Part shown: positions 9,815 to 19,596 of the stretch, in pieces | Position numbering within the stretch: the stretch's first letter is position 1 | Layout of the letters: each line of letters begins with the position of its first letter | Notes under the pieces: generated by a model | Told to the model about the DNA's origin: nothing | Databases searched by the model: none | Seen by the model: the letters and a program-made list of their open reading frames with translations, nothing else | Translations under genes and position numbers: made by a program | Origin: Diphasiastrum complanatum | Lineage: Eukaryota; Streptophyta; Lycopodiopsida; Lycopodiales; Lycopodiaceae | Reading direction: 5' to 3' | DNA: 60,000 bases | NCBI GenBank assembly: GCA_029204225.1 | Contig: CM055095.1 | Span: forward strand, 62,169,910 to 62,229,909

Positions 9815-10487
9815 TGTGAAAGTATAGCAAAAAGGACCAAGAATGGATCCAAATCAGATCCACAAGTGTGATTGGGTGTTAGATTAGATTGATCTACCAA
9901 TCTACACAAGATTAGATAGCACTAGATCAAATCTACATCAACAAATCTAACAAGAACAATAAAATACGATAAAAACTTGTACTTGCTGGTTTCACACGTG
10001 TGAAGACCTGTCAGAGGACTACTAGAAAATAATGAAGTACACTAAGCTTAGAAACCATTAGAAGCATAAAATCACAAGACAAATGGAGAGATTACTCAAG
10101 AAATGCACCAAAACCAAGATGTAGCTTTCTTGTCAATTATGGCCAAATGAGCCACCATATATCTACAAGTTGGATCTCACCTACTACTGATGTTTTCACA
10201 CATGTGATCAGTACTTGGCACGTGTGAGATCACTCCTATCCATGTGAAATAGCTTTTCCTACCAATAAAATGATGCCAAGTGGCATATAGCCAGAAAACT
10301 AGATTTTGGCCATTTTAGCCACTAGATCTCAAATGAAATGGTATGTACAACCTATATGACTCATCTAAATGATAAATGCATTTATTTCACACGTGGGAAT
10401 AGGCTCCACACATGTCTTATGATGATATGTACTACTCATAATGGTATTCACAAGATATGATCAAGTTAGCTTTTGCCAATTTTAACA
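9815..10487 (-). repeat. Element B 3' LTR (left copy)
   Basis: 673 bp, TGTGAAAG..TTTTAACA. Contains TTTCACACGTGTGAA, TTTCACACATGTGA and a further CACGTGTGAG word. Directly followed by the purine tract CTCCTCCTCA (read on plus). Confidence 0.9.
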
Positions 10488-10497
10488 CTCCTCCTCA
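10488..10497 (-). promoter_or_regulatory. Element B polypurine tract
   Basis: Minus-strand TGAGGAGGAG, flush with the 3' LTR, as in elements A and C. Confidence 0.75.
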
Positions 10498-10622
10498 AAA
10501 CTAACTTGATAAAAACATGATGATATTGAGATTGAATCCATGGGCTGAATTGGTCTTCTAATATGGATCCTTGTTGTTCAAAGGTTTGAAGATCAGCCAA
10601 TGAGCTTGATGTCGATCCGAAA

Positions 10623-12455
10623 TCACCATATCCATGATAGTGCCTCTTTGATGTTGACTTTTTTGATGAACTTGAGAGCTTTGCACCATCCTAGCACCTC
10701 TTTCATTGATTTGTTCCATCCTTGAAGCATATGGTTGATCCAAAAGCTCCTCCTCCTTGAAAATAGCTGCAACTCCATGATAAAATAAAGAGTCCTTCTT
10801 GACTCATGAGGATCACAAAGATCCAACATCATGTTACCAAGATCTCGAGGATTAGGCTCATCAACATTGGCAAGACTATGCATGCTATAATAACAAAGAG
10901 TTTGTATCATATCTTCATGCTTGATTACCATGCTAATCTCAGATCTAATGAGGCTAAATACTTCATTATGGAGATAAGTTTCCTTAGAGGATGATTCACT
11001 TACTCTCATAAAGAGTTTACAATTTGCCTCAATACATGAAAAAAGACAATTTTTCACACTATGAGTGGACAAATCACTCTTGCAAGACTCAAGAGCATAC
11101 ATTTGATGAAATAACCATTTGCTTTCTAATTGATCTAAAATAAATTTCATATCGTTAAGAACATCAACTATGTTCTCAAGAGAGACACCATACTCAACTA
11201 GTATTGCTTTACTCCAACTTTGGGATGCAAAAGTGCAAATTGATTCACCAAATGACATAAGAGAAGCAAGCATGAGATGTATACCACTTGAAATGTGCTC
11301 CTCTTTCCCTTGAAATGTGAGCCATATGAGCTCAACCATGTCTCTTGATATTCTTCTTGGAATCATAACTTGAGAAGAACTCTCCTCCTCAATCCTCGGC
11401 ACACTTGAAACTCGAGATGGCTCCTCAAGATCAGCTTCTTGGTGCTCCTCCTTGATGGAAATCCGAGACCTCCATGTCTCAAAATGATCACAAGAAACAT
11501 GATCATATAATGTGTACTTCATGTGATCATTAGCATTACTTATGCTAGAAACATAAGTCCAAAAATCACCACAACTTGGCATGATTTTTCTAATATTGAA
11601 ATAAAAAAGTATTTCCATCTCAATAAGGCTAACTACTTGCTTATGGATATAAGTGTCCACTTTGGATGCTTCACTTATTCTCATAAGAAGTTTACAACTT
11701 GCCTTTAAAATTGAAAATTTACAATCTTCAACATTATGAATGAACACATCATTCATGATCTTATTGAAACCAACAAAAAATACATTATGAAGACATTTCC
11801 ATTTCCTTGAATTCATATTCAATGTAATTTTACAAGGAAAACATGCTTTCCTATCTATTAAGGCATCACACTCAACTAGTATTGCCTTAATCCACCTTTG
11901 AGATACAAAAATCTCTTCAAAGCAAAATAGTTCTTCATAAGATGTCATGAGAGCATAAATGGAACTATTTTCATTTTGTGATTGCTCCTCCTTAATCTTT
12001 CTTGGTTTCTCTTGGATCATAACAATAAATTTGAACTTTTCTAAAGTTCTAAGCAAAATGCTTTCCAAGGACATGAAATAAATCCAAGTGACATTAATGA
12101 AAGTCGCATTTATCTTTGCATCTTGAACCAAAAAATTCACTTCCAAATGCAAAACTTCAAAAGGTTTGAAATGTGTGATGATGGACTTTTGAAGACAAAT
12201 CTTGTAAGTCCTTGTGAGGCTCCAAGCCTCATGCATCTTTCCACAAAGGAAACACCTTTCCTTGGATTTGTCCTTCTTGCCTTTGCACTTTGAACTTGAA
12301 GCTCCATCCTGCACCTCGGCCCCCTTGATTTGGTTCTCCTTGGATGGATTGGTCTTCATTTTGTAGCATCTTGAGACAAAACGATCTCTCTTGCCACAAA
12401 GGTTGCATTTAGGATCCTTACTTGCCTCCAATAGGTTGCCACCTATTGATGCCAT
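10623..12455 (-). CDS. Element B 610-residue protein with gag start, zinc-knuckle remnants and duplicated unknown domain
   Basis: The frame opens at 12584, but the start at 12455 is preferred because MASIGGNLLEAS lines up with the gag starts of A and C. Directly after it comes CNLCGKRDRFVSRC (residues 17-30), a CX2CX4HX4C-type knuckle with Arg in place of His, then SSSKCKGKKDKSKERCFLCG (about 53-72), which matches the C knuckle region. The rest is unknown and contains two related units, about residues 164-310 and 389-537: SQRWIKAILVE versus SQSWSKAILVE, and ASCKLLMRISE versus ANCKLFMRVSE. Between them is an acidic EEHQEADLEEP segment resembling one in A. No protease, polymerase or integrase motif and no membrane segment is evident. 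An uninterrupted frame of this length in AT-rich DNA argues for recent coding function; nucleic-acid binding is only inferred from the knuckle. Confidence 0.75.
   Translation of the reverse strand: MASIGGNLLEASKDPKCNLCGKRDRFVSRCYKMKTNPSKENQIKGAEVQDGASSSKCKGKKDKSKERCFLCGKMHEAWSLTRTYKICLQKSIITHFKPFEVLHLEVNFLVQDAKINATFINVTWIYFMSLESILLRTLEKFKFIVMIQEKPRKIKEEQSQNENSSIYALMTSYEELFCFEEIFVSQRWIKAILVECDALIDRKACFPCKITLNMNSRKWKCLHNVFFVGFNKIMNDVFIHNVEDCKFSILKASCKLLMRISEASKVDTYIHKQVVSLIEMEILFYFNIRKIMPSCGDFWTYVSSISNANDHMKYTLYDHVSCDHFETWRSRISIKEEHQEADLEEPSRVSSVPRIEEESSSQVMIPRRISRDMVELIWLTFQGKEEHISSGIHLMLASLMSFGESICTFASQSWSKAILVEYGVSLENIVDVLNDMKFILDQLESKWLFHQMYALESCKSDLSTHSVKNCLFSCIEANCKLFMRVSESSSKETYLHNEVFSLIRSEISMVIKHEDMIQTLCYYSMHSLANVDEPNPRDLGNMMLDLCDPHESRRTLYFIMELQLFSRRRSFWINHMLQGWNKSMKEVLGWCKALKFIKKVNIKEALSWIW
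10845..11966 (-). repeat. Internal duplication in element B ORF
   Basis: Unit 1 (about 11526-11966) and unit 2 (about 10845-11291) are recognisably similar as DNA, for example AACTAGTATTGCCTTAATCC at 11874 versus AACTAGTATTGCTTTACTCC at 11196. The offset is about 675 bp, which is in frame. Confidence 0.75.
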
Positions 12456-12599
12456 GATGAGGAAGTAAAACCTTGTGATATGACTTTTCAAAATGTAATT
12501 TGTGACTCTCAAGAAACTAGATTTGAACACATTCAACAATCTAGAAGGATCTACACAAGATCTAGACCACAAATTTTGAATCATATCTCTTTCAACCTA

Positions 12600-14277
12600 G
12601 TCAATTGGAAACTAATCTTTGCTTTGATCACTAAGACAAAAGCACTCTATCAAATCACAAAAATCAGATCCAAACACCCCTATATGACTCTTCCTCTTGG
12701 GAGTTGGAATGGATTTGAAAAGATTTGATACCTAGATTTTCCTTTTCTCTTGACTAGTTCACTCAACTTTTGAGATTCTTGAACAAAGTATGGGTTTAGT
12801 TTCAAATACTTGAAAAACAAACTTAGTCACTTATTTTGGACTCACTCTTGACCCAAATAATCTCACTCTTGAGATTTGGATTGAATTTGACTTGATTTGA
12901 CAACAAATTAAACCACTAATTTTCACAAAAAAAAAAAGGATCTACACTAGATCACAAAAACTTGACATGTATACTTGATTCAAATACACAAAGATCAGAT
13001 CCAATCACCCCTTTTGGAATCCCTCTTGACCCAAAGAATCTCACTCTTGAGATTTGGAATGGACATGAAATGGTTTGATAACAATCTATGTCAATAATTT
13101 TTCACCAAGCTTAAAAATTAGACATCTAGAGATTCACAAAGATCCCAATCATGTATGAACACTCAAATATGGACTCCTCCCTGTTCTAGACTCCCAATGG
13201 GATCACAACTTCACCCTCACACTCTCACAAAGAAAGTTGAATAGAGCTTATTTGAGTTTCATACATATAATGTCAAAGTTTTGCTCAAGAAATTGAATTC
13301 ATTCACCCCTATTGGACTCCACCAAGTACCAATGACTCTACCTCTTTAGAGTTGGAATGAAATTTAAATTTTCAGAAATGTGATGCTTCTCTCTCACTAA
13401 GATATGTGCTTACAAAGAGCTAATTCCACTTAGCAAGATTTGATCACAATGAATAAGACAATTTTTCCACCAAAGTCAAGAATTGAGCTACTAGTTCTTG
13501 CCCTCTACAAAGGAAGGATCTCTTGAAAATTTTGGATCAACCACAACACATATGCCTCACTCACATTTATGACTTTAATTAAAGTCAAAAACACACTCAC
13601 ACATTTGAGTAGGGGTGAACAATGTGACTTGGATCTCAAATTTTTCTCCTAGTACTTGCCAAAAATTCTTATCACCTTGTATTGGTAGATTTTGCTTTTA
13701 TGAGTGTTTGTGCTTTAGAAATTCACTAAGATTTCACTTGGAGGACTGATCCAAGAGTGTCTTCTTGCATTTAGATGCTTCTAGACTCTGCCCTTTCACT
13801 CTTGAACAAATCTAGAATGAAGGTATAACGGATTTCAATCTCTCCCCTTGCAAATCACTCCTTAATCTTTGGTTTATAGCACTCTTTCTCTCTCAACTTC
13901 AATGTACACTAAAAAAAATCAGAGAATAAAATTCAATGTACTGTAAACAAGCTTTAATCCATCTATATGATTGATCTAGACCAAGAACAAATCAATGGAA
14001 TAGAAACAATGCAAGTGAAAGCTTGAAAAATGCACTACATTGACTCAAAATTGGGTGTATGAAGCTCAAAATGCATCAAACTGAATTTCACTGTCCAAAA
14101 AAGGTCTTGTACGGACCCACACGTGTGTAAAGTACACCTACAGCCCACAGCAAGATTTGGTACAAATATGATGGTTCTAGCTATCCATTCAACCTCGCTA
14201 CCTCAATATTAGCTTGTTTCCAAAAACCTGCCAATTTGGGTATAGTTTAGATCAATGCCTTAAATGCACTTGTACTT
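12600..14277 (-). other. Element B long leader with degenerate repeats
   Basis: About 1.7 kb between PBS and ORF without a convincing gene. Variants of AATCACCCCTATTGGACTC and CACTCTTGAGATTTGGAATG recur near 12660, 12850, 13000, 13160 and 13310, so the leader is made of diverged tandem units of roughly 150-190 bp. A CACACGTGTG word lies at about 14119. Confidence 0.6.
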
Positions 14278-14290
14278 GGCTCTGATACCA
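14278..14290 (-). promoter_or_regulatory. Element B primer-binding site
   Basis: Minus-strand TGGTATCAGAGCC immediately after the 5' LTR end, identical to that of A and C. Confidence 0.9.
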
Positions 14291-15129
14291 TGTGAAAGTA
14301 CAGCAAAAAGGACCAAGAATGGATCCAAATCAGATCCACAAGTGTGATTGGGTGTTAGATTAGATTGATCTACCAATCTACACAAGATTAGATAGCACTA
14401 GATCAAATCTACATCAACAAATCTAACAAGAACAATAAAATATGATCAAAAATTGTACTTGCTGGTTTCACACGTGTGAAGACCTGTTAGAGTACGGACT
14501 ACCAGCAAATAATGAAGTACACTAAGCTTAGAAACCATTAGAAGCATAAAATCACAAGACAAATGGAGAGATTACTCAAGAAATGCACCAAAACCAAGAT
14601 TTAGCTTTCTTGTCAATTATGGCCAAATGAGCCACCATATATACACAAGAGCTGATGATTACTCAGCTGATTTGGCATGTGTGAGAGTGCCCACTCATCA
14701 AAGGATCCCCCAATAATCATCAATATGGCACATGGACCAAGTTTCCTAACTTATAGCCACCTCCCTTGATTTTAGGCCAATTTTCCTAATCTATAGGGAC
14801 TTGCACAAATATCTGCTACAAGTTGGATCTCACCTACTACTGATGTTTTCACACATGTGAGCAGTCCTTGGCACGTGTGAGATCACTCCTATCCATGTGA
14901 AATAGCCTTTCCTACCAATAAAATAATGCCAAGTGGCATGTAGCTAGAAAACTAGATTTTGGCCATTTTAGCCACTAGATCTCAAATGAAATGGTATGTA
15001 CAACCTATGTGACTCATCTAAATGATAAATGCATTTATTTCACACCTGGAAACAGGCTCCACACATGTCTTATAATGATATGTACTACTCATAATGGTAT
15101 TCACAAGATATGATCAAGTTAGCTTTTGC
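14291..15129 (-). repeat. Element B 5' LTR (right copy, 5' end lost)
   Basis: Matches the left LTR except for a block of about 170 bp at 14643-14815 that the left copy lacks. Breaks off in AGCTTTTGC at about 15129, where element C sequence resumes. Confidence 0.88.
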
Positions 15130-15359
15130 ACTTCAAACTCTGTCTACAGGCCGTACTACAGCCTGATTTTCACACGTGGGAACTTGGATTATAGTTTTTG
15201 ATCAATGATTTGATTGTCTCTACTTGTTTTCTATCAAGCTACTAAACTAGATCTTGTTTTCTGATGACTAGTATCTGATAGATTGTTTAACAAGCACACA
15301 ATCAACCTTGTGGATCATTCAAAGATCCATTTATGGTCCTTAGTACTATACTTTTTACA
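15130..15359 (+). repeat. Element C 5' LTR, 3' part
   Basis: Matches the last 225 bp or so of C's 3' LTR (from CTTCAGACTCTGTCTACAGG to 19591). The LTR stretch between 9814 and this point has been lost. Confidence 0.88.
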
Positions 15360-15372
15360 TGGTATCAGAGCC
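15360..15372 (+). promoter_or_regulatory. Element C primer-binding site
   Basis: TGGTATCAGAGCC follows the LTR end TTTTTACA with no gap. Confidence 0.9.
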
Positions 15373-15993
15373 AAGTACAAGGCTATTGATCAGTGTTTGA
15401 AACTAATCCAGTTTTAGCAGGTTTTTGGTGCAAAATGCTAGTACTTGAAGAGCGAGCTGGTATCCTGGATTTGGTGAGGGGATTTGATCCCAAACTTTTT
15501 GTGGATCAAAATCCGTACTGTTCACACGTGTGGGCAACTCTAAACCAGTATTTAAAACCCCATATTCATTGGATCACTGTAATTTCATCTGGTGTTAGTT
15601 TGATGTAATTTTTGGTGCAAATCCTAGGATAAGCTACCAAGTTCACTTGCCATTAATTAGTTCTAAATTTGTTTCATAATAACTAATTAATCTAGGCTGA
15701 TTTTAGACCTTCTTAAAGTGGAAACCAGGTCTAGAAAGTACATCAAAGTGAAAGAGAGAGATAGAGTCATTCTATTGTCCAAAAATAGCCAAGATTGGCA
15801 AGATTTGCTTGAGAGTAGTTCTCACTTCATCTCCTCTTCATTCCAGCTTTGTGAGGGAGTGATAGAACTGTGATTACAAGTCCATCTGTTGGATTAGAAG
15901 TCAACATTTGAGTGAAACACTGCAAGTTAGAAACCTTTGTGAGTTTCAAGTTCAAACAAATCTATATACTGTGTGTAGAATCTCACTAGTAAG

Positions 15994-17034
15994 ATGAGAT
16001 CTGTTGGAGCATACCTTCTAGAAGCTAGTGAAAGGTTAAATTCTACCAATTATGCTATTTGGAAAGTGAGGATGGATTCACTCATGGTGCTCCAGGATCT
16101 TTATGAGTTTCTGATTGATGATGAAGATGAACCTCTAGGTGCACAGGAGTTAGCTAAATACAAGAGAAGATCTAGGCTTGCACTTCACTATGTGAAGATG
16201 AATGTAAGCAATGATTTGTTGAGAGAAGTATCAGCTTCTACTAGTGCTAAAGAGGCTTGGGAATCTTTAAGATCAATCTATGAGTCTAGTAACACTTCGA
16301 GGGTACTCATGCCTAGGAATCAGATTCTGCAAAGCATGAAGAGGAGAGATGAGAGTGCACATGTTTATGTGCTCAGAATCAAGTCTTTCAATAGGGAGTT
16401 AGCTTCCATTGGAGAGAAGATTCAAGATAGTGAGCTTGTTCAGATTGTCCTTAATGGTCTAGGGAGTAACTTCTCAAATTTGGTCCAAAGCTTTACAATA
16501 CAAGACACTTTGCCCACTATAGAAAAGCTTCACAGTGTATTAGTGGCTGAAGAGTGTAGGATGATGCATACCAATGCAAGAATGAATGCTATTTCTTTGT
16601 TGGATGGTGATGAGAAAGCTAATTTCTCATTCAAAGGCAAGAAGAAGACCAATGGCAAGAAGAAGCACTTCAAGGAGACCAAGGAGGAGGATGAGGCTTC
16701 AAGCTCAAAGGGCAAGATCAAAGACAAGTCCAAGTACAAATGTTTTTTCTATGGAAAGAAAGGACATTTTGCATCAGAATGTCTCAAGAAGAAGAAGGCA
16801 CAAGAGAGCAAACAAAGCAACATTGCACATCGGGAGGAGGAGGATGAAGAAGAGTCATCCTTGATGGTTTCCAACAAACCACCATCATCCAAGAGCAACA
16901 CCAATGATTCTTGGTGGATTGATAGTGGGGCTAGTTCCCACATGACATATCAAAAGGACATTTTCTCCACTTTACTTTCTTACAATGATTTACTAGATCA
17001 ATCTATACTGCAAGTAGTCAAGAATGCAAGATAA
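15994..17034 (+). pseudogene. Element C gag and start of protease
   Basis: 346 codons from the ATG at 15994. Residues about 1-230 are copia gag (UBN2-type): LNSTNYAIWKVRMDSL, the EAWESLRSIY stretch and VLNGLGSNFSNLVQ are visible. A Lys-rich linker precedes the zinc knuckle CFFYGKKGHFASEC (residues 250-263), where the second Cys is Tyr (TAT at 16750), so metal binding is likely lost. The aspartic protease begins WWIDSGASSHMT with D310-S311-G312 intact. The frame ends after VVKNAR by a frameshift and stop at 17034; the rest of pol continues in other frames. The start is supported by the same LTSKM context in element A. Confidence 0.85.
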
Positions 17035-18905
17035 GTGGAATAGGAACCATTCCATTGTATGTTGGATTATCCAAAAGGATGAATCTTGAGAATGTTCTTT
17101 ATGTTCCTAAGTTAACCAAAAATTTGCTTAGTGTTGGCCAATTAATGGATAATGGCCTTGATGTACAATTTAAGCATGGAGTTTGTTCCATCCTTATAAC
17201 TGATGAATGTATAGCCAAAGGCTTTAAGCAAGGTAGATTGTTTTAAGCTTGATGCTAATATTGTAGTGGAGAGTGTTAACTTGGCAAAGGTGGAGTTATC
17301 AAAGGTGGAACTATGGCACAAAAGGTTGGGCCACCCCAACTTCAAAGCCATGGAATCTATGGTTGCAAAGGAGCTTGCAGTTGGACCCCCCAAGCATTTG
17401 TCAAAGTGTGGGAAGAGATGTGAAGCATGCAGCCTCTCAAAGGCTCACAAACTACCCTTCTCAAGATCTACATCAAGATCAAACTCTCCTCTTGAACTCA
17501 TTCATTCGGATGCTCATAGTTTTTCACATGAGTCTAATGGTGGTGCCAAGTATTATGTAATCTTCATTGATGACTATTCTAGATATTGTTGGATGTACCT
17601 CTTGTCTAGCAAATCTATGGTGTTTGATTCTTTTGTAAAGTTCAAGACTTTGGTAGAAAATCAGCTTAATACCAAGATTAAGGTACTAAGGAGTGATAAT
17701 AAAGGTGAATAATCTCCAATAAGTTGATTGACTTTTGTAGTTCTAATGGCATAAAGAGGGAGTTGTCATGTCCATACACCCCTCAACAAAATGGAGTGAG
17801 TGAGAGAAGAAATAGATTTCTTTGTGAGTGTGCTAAGGCCTTAAGGCTAGATGCTTCTCTATCCAAACCATTTTGGGGTGAACCAATAACTTGTGCTAAT
17901 TATTTGGGCAATAGATTGTCAAACCAAGCCATTGGAGGAATCACACCATTTGAAGCTCTATTTGGAGAGAAGCCCAATCTCAAGGATATCAAAGTTTTTG
18001 GATCCATTTGCTATGTACACCAATCCTTGGATAAGAGGAAGAATGAATAGAGGTTATTAGAGGATGTGATTTTAGCTTTATTTGTCAATCTAAATATGCT
18101 ACATCCATCCTAGATAGATTTGGAATGAAGAATTGTAAAGGCATTGAGACACCAATGGAGCAACATGTAAAAGCATTTATTGGTTGTGATGAAGCATCCT
18201 TTGAGGACATCACATTATATAGAAGGCTTATTGGCTCCTTGATCTATTTAACTATAACTAGACCTGATCTTAGTTATAGTGTTGGAAAGTTAAGCCAATT
18301 CATGCAAAGTCCTCTAGTTTCACATTGGAAGATGGCCAAAAGAGTTCTTAGATACATTTCATCTACTAAGAATTTTGGCATTTTGTATAGAGGGACTAAT
18401 CTTGGCTTAAGAGGCTATAGTGACTCGGATTTTGCAGGTGATAAAGTGGATAGAAGATCAACAAGTGCTTTTGCCACCTTTCTATGTGATGGAGTAGTAT
18501 CATGGCTTTCCAAAAGGCAAGATACCATCTCCTTATCTTCCACAGAATCTGAATACAAGGCCTTGACATCAACATGCAAGGAGGTCTTGTGGCTCAAAAG
18601 GCTATTGGTGGAGCTTCATGTCATGGAGGAGGAGATCCCTACCCATCTATTGTGACAACCAATCAGCCCAATCACTTGCAACTAATCCTACACTTCATGC
18701 AAGGAGCAAACACATCGAGATTGCTCATCATTTTGTCAGGGAGAAAGTGCAAGCCAAAGAGATCAAGCTCCAACATGTGTCATCATCAAGTTGCTTGGCT
18801 GATTTGTTTATTAAATCTTTACCTAAAAATTCATTTGTCAAGCTTAAATCTTCAATTGGAGTGATTGATAAAAGTATTGTGGTTTCCAAGGCTAGATTTG
18901 AGGAG
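17035..18905 (+). pseudogene. Element C pol: integrase, deleted RT, RNase H
   Basis: Four blocks in shifting frames. (1) 17055-17246: LENVLYVPKLTKNLLSVGQL, the pre-integrase segment. (2) 17266-17712: WHKRLGHPNF with a CxxC pair, then the integrase core (FIDDYSRYCW, VLRSDNKGE), ended by TAA. (3) 17724-18050: YTPQQNGVSERRNRF, carrying the third catalytic Glu, to the integrase end. (4) From about 18060 the text jumps to the very end of RT (KNCKGIETPM), so the whole palm with the YVDD motif is missing. RNase H follows: GYSDSDFAG, SSTESEYKAL and, after a frameshift near 18610, IYCDNQSAQS and HARSKHIEIAHHF, giving all three acidic residues. An LPKNSF end lies just before the purine tract. Confidence 0.85.
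18896..18905 (+). promoter_or_regulatory. Element C polypurine tract
   Basis: TTTGAGGAG-type purine run flush with the 3' LTR start TGTGAAAAATTG. Confidence 0.7.
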
Positions 18906-19591
18906 TGTGAAAAATTGCCTACATTGGCAAATCTAGCCATGTAGAATATTGTACATTTTATCAATATTTTTTGTTAGTCACTTGAATGGCCAAAGTGCCA
19001 CTTGTAAATCCACGCCTAAAGTAGGTTACCATGAGTCAAGAGGAGTGGTTGTGTCCATTTGGTAGTGATTCCTACTTTGTAGGATCTAGACCATGATTTA
19101 TGATGAGATTTGTACCTACCATGCACCTACCAAGCATGAATCTTGGATCTAGGCTATGATTTTCACATTAGGGCAAGAAAGTTGAGTCTACTTCCTTATT
19201 ACATGCTGGATTTTCACCTAACTTGGCAAAGGAAGTGTCTTTTACTATGTATTCCCATTCTCCATAGTGAGAAGATAGAAACTTTTTGGAGCCTCAAGGA
19301 GAAACTCGAGTTTTCTCTCTATGTATTGTGATTGCTTTTGATTCCAATGAAACCAAGCTATGGCACACTTCAGACTCTGTCTACAGGCTATACTACAGCT
19401 TGATTTTCACACGTGGGAACTTGGATTATAGTTTCAATGCTCTGATTGTCTCTACTTGTTTTCTATCAAGCTGCTAAACTAGATCTTGTTTTCTGATGAC
19501 TAGTATCTGATAGATTGTTTAACAAGCACACAATCAACCTTGTCGATCATTCAAAGATCCATTTATGGTCCTTGGTATTTTACTTTTCACA
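18906..19591 (+). repeat. Element C 3' LTR
   Basis: 686 bp, TGTGAAAAATTG..CTTTTCACA, followed by the target duplication TTAGG. Includes TTTCACACGTGGGA and a CTACAGGCTATACTACAG near-palindrome about 190 bp before its end. Confidence 0.92.
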
Positions 19592-19596
19592 TTAGG

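Larger units (their letters stand above)
9815..15129 (-). mobile_element. Element B: non-autonomous LTR retrotransposon nested in element C
   Basis: A minus-strand element with LTRs at 9815-10487 and 14291-15129, a PBS at 14278-14290 and a purine tract at 10488-10497. The LTRs are very similar apart from a block of about 170 bp present only in the right copy, which suggests a young insertion. The right end is missing the last bases (expected ..CCAATTTTAACA), because a deletion removed about a dozen bases of B together with roughly 415 bp of C's LTR. The interior has no integrase, RT or RNase H but one long open frame of about 610 codons. It must have moved with proteins supplied in trans. Confidence 0.88.
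9769..19591 (+). mobile_element. Element C: copia retrotransposon with RT core deleted, split by element B
   Basis: Starts TGTGAAAAATTGCC at 9769 and ends CTTTTCACA at 19591. The 5-bp duplication TTAGG occurs at 9764-9768 and 19592-19596, which fixes both ends. Its first 46 bases are followed by element B. The rest of the 5' LTR resumes at about 15130. Then come PBS, gag, protease, integrase, a deletion joining integrase to late RT, RNase H, a purine tract and the 3' LTR. Without B, C would be about 4.5 kb. It is dead (frameshifts, stop, RT loss) but is the nearest relative of A and B that still carries enzyme domains. Confidence 0.9.

Noticed and set aside
16530-16943. Minus-strand frames inside element C gag
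   Set aside because: Shadows of the gag frame, which has clear homology on the plus strand.
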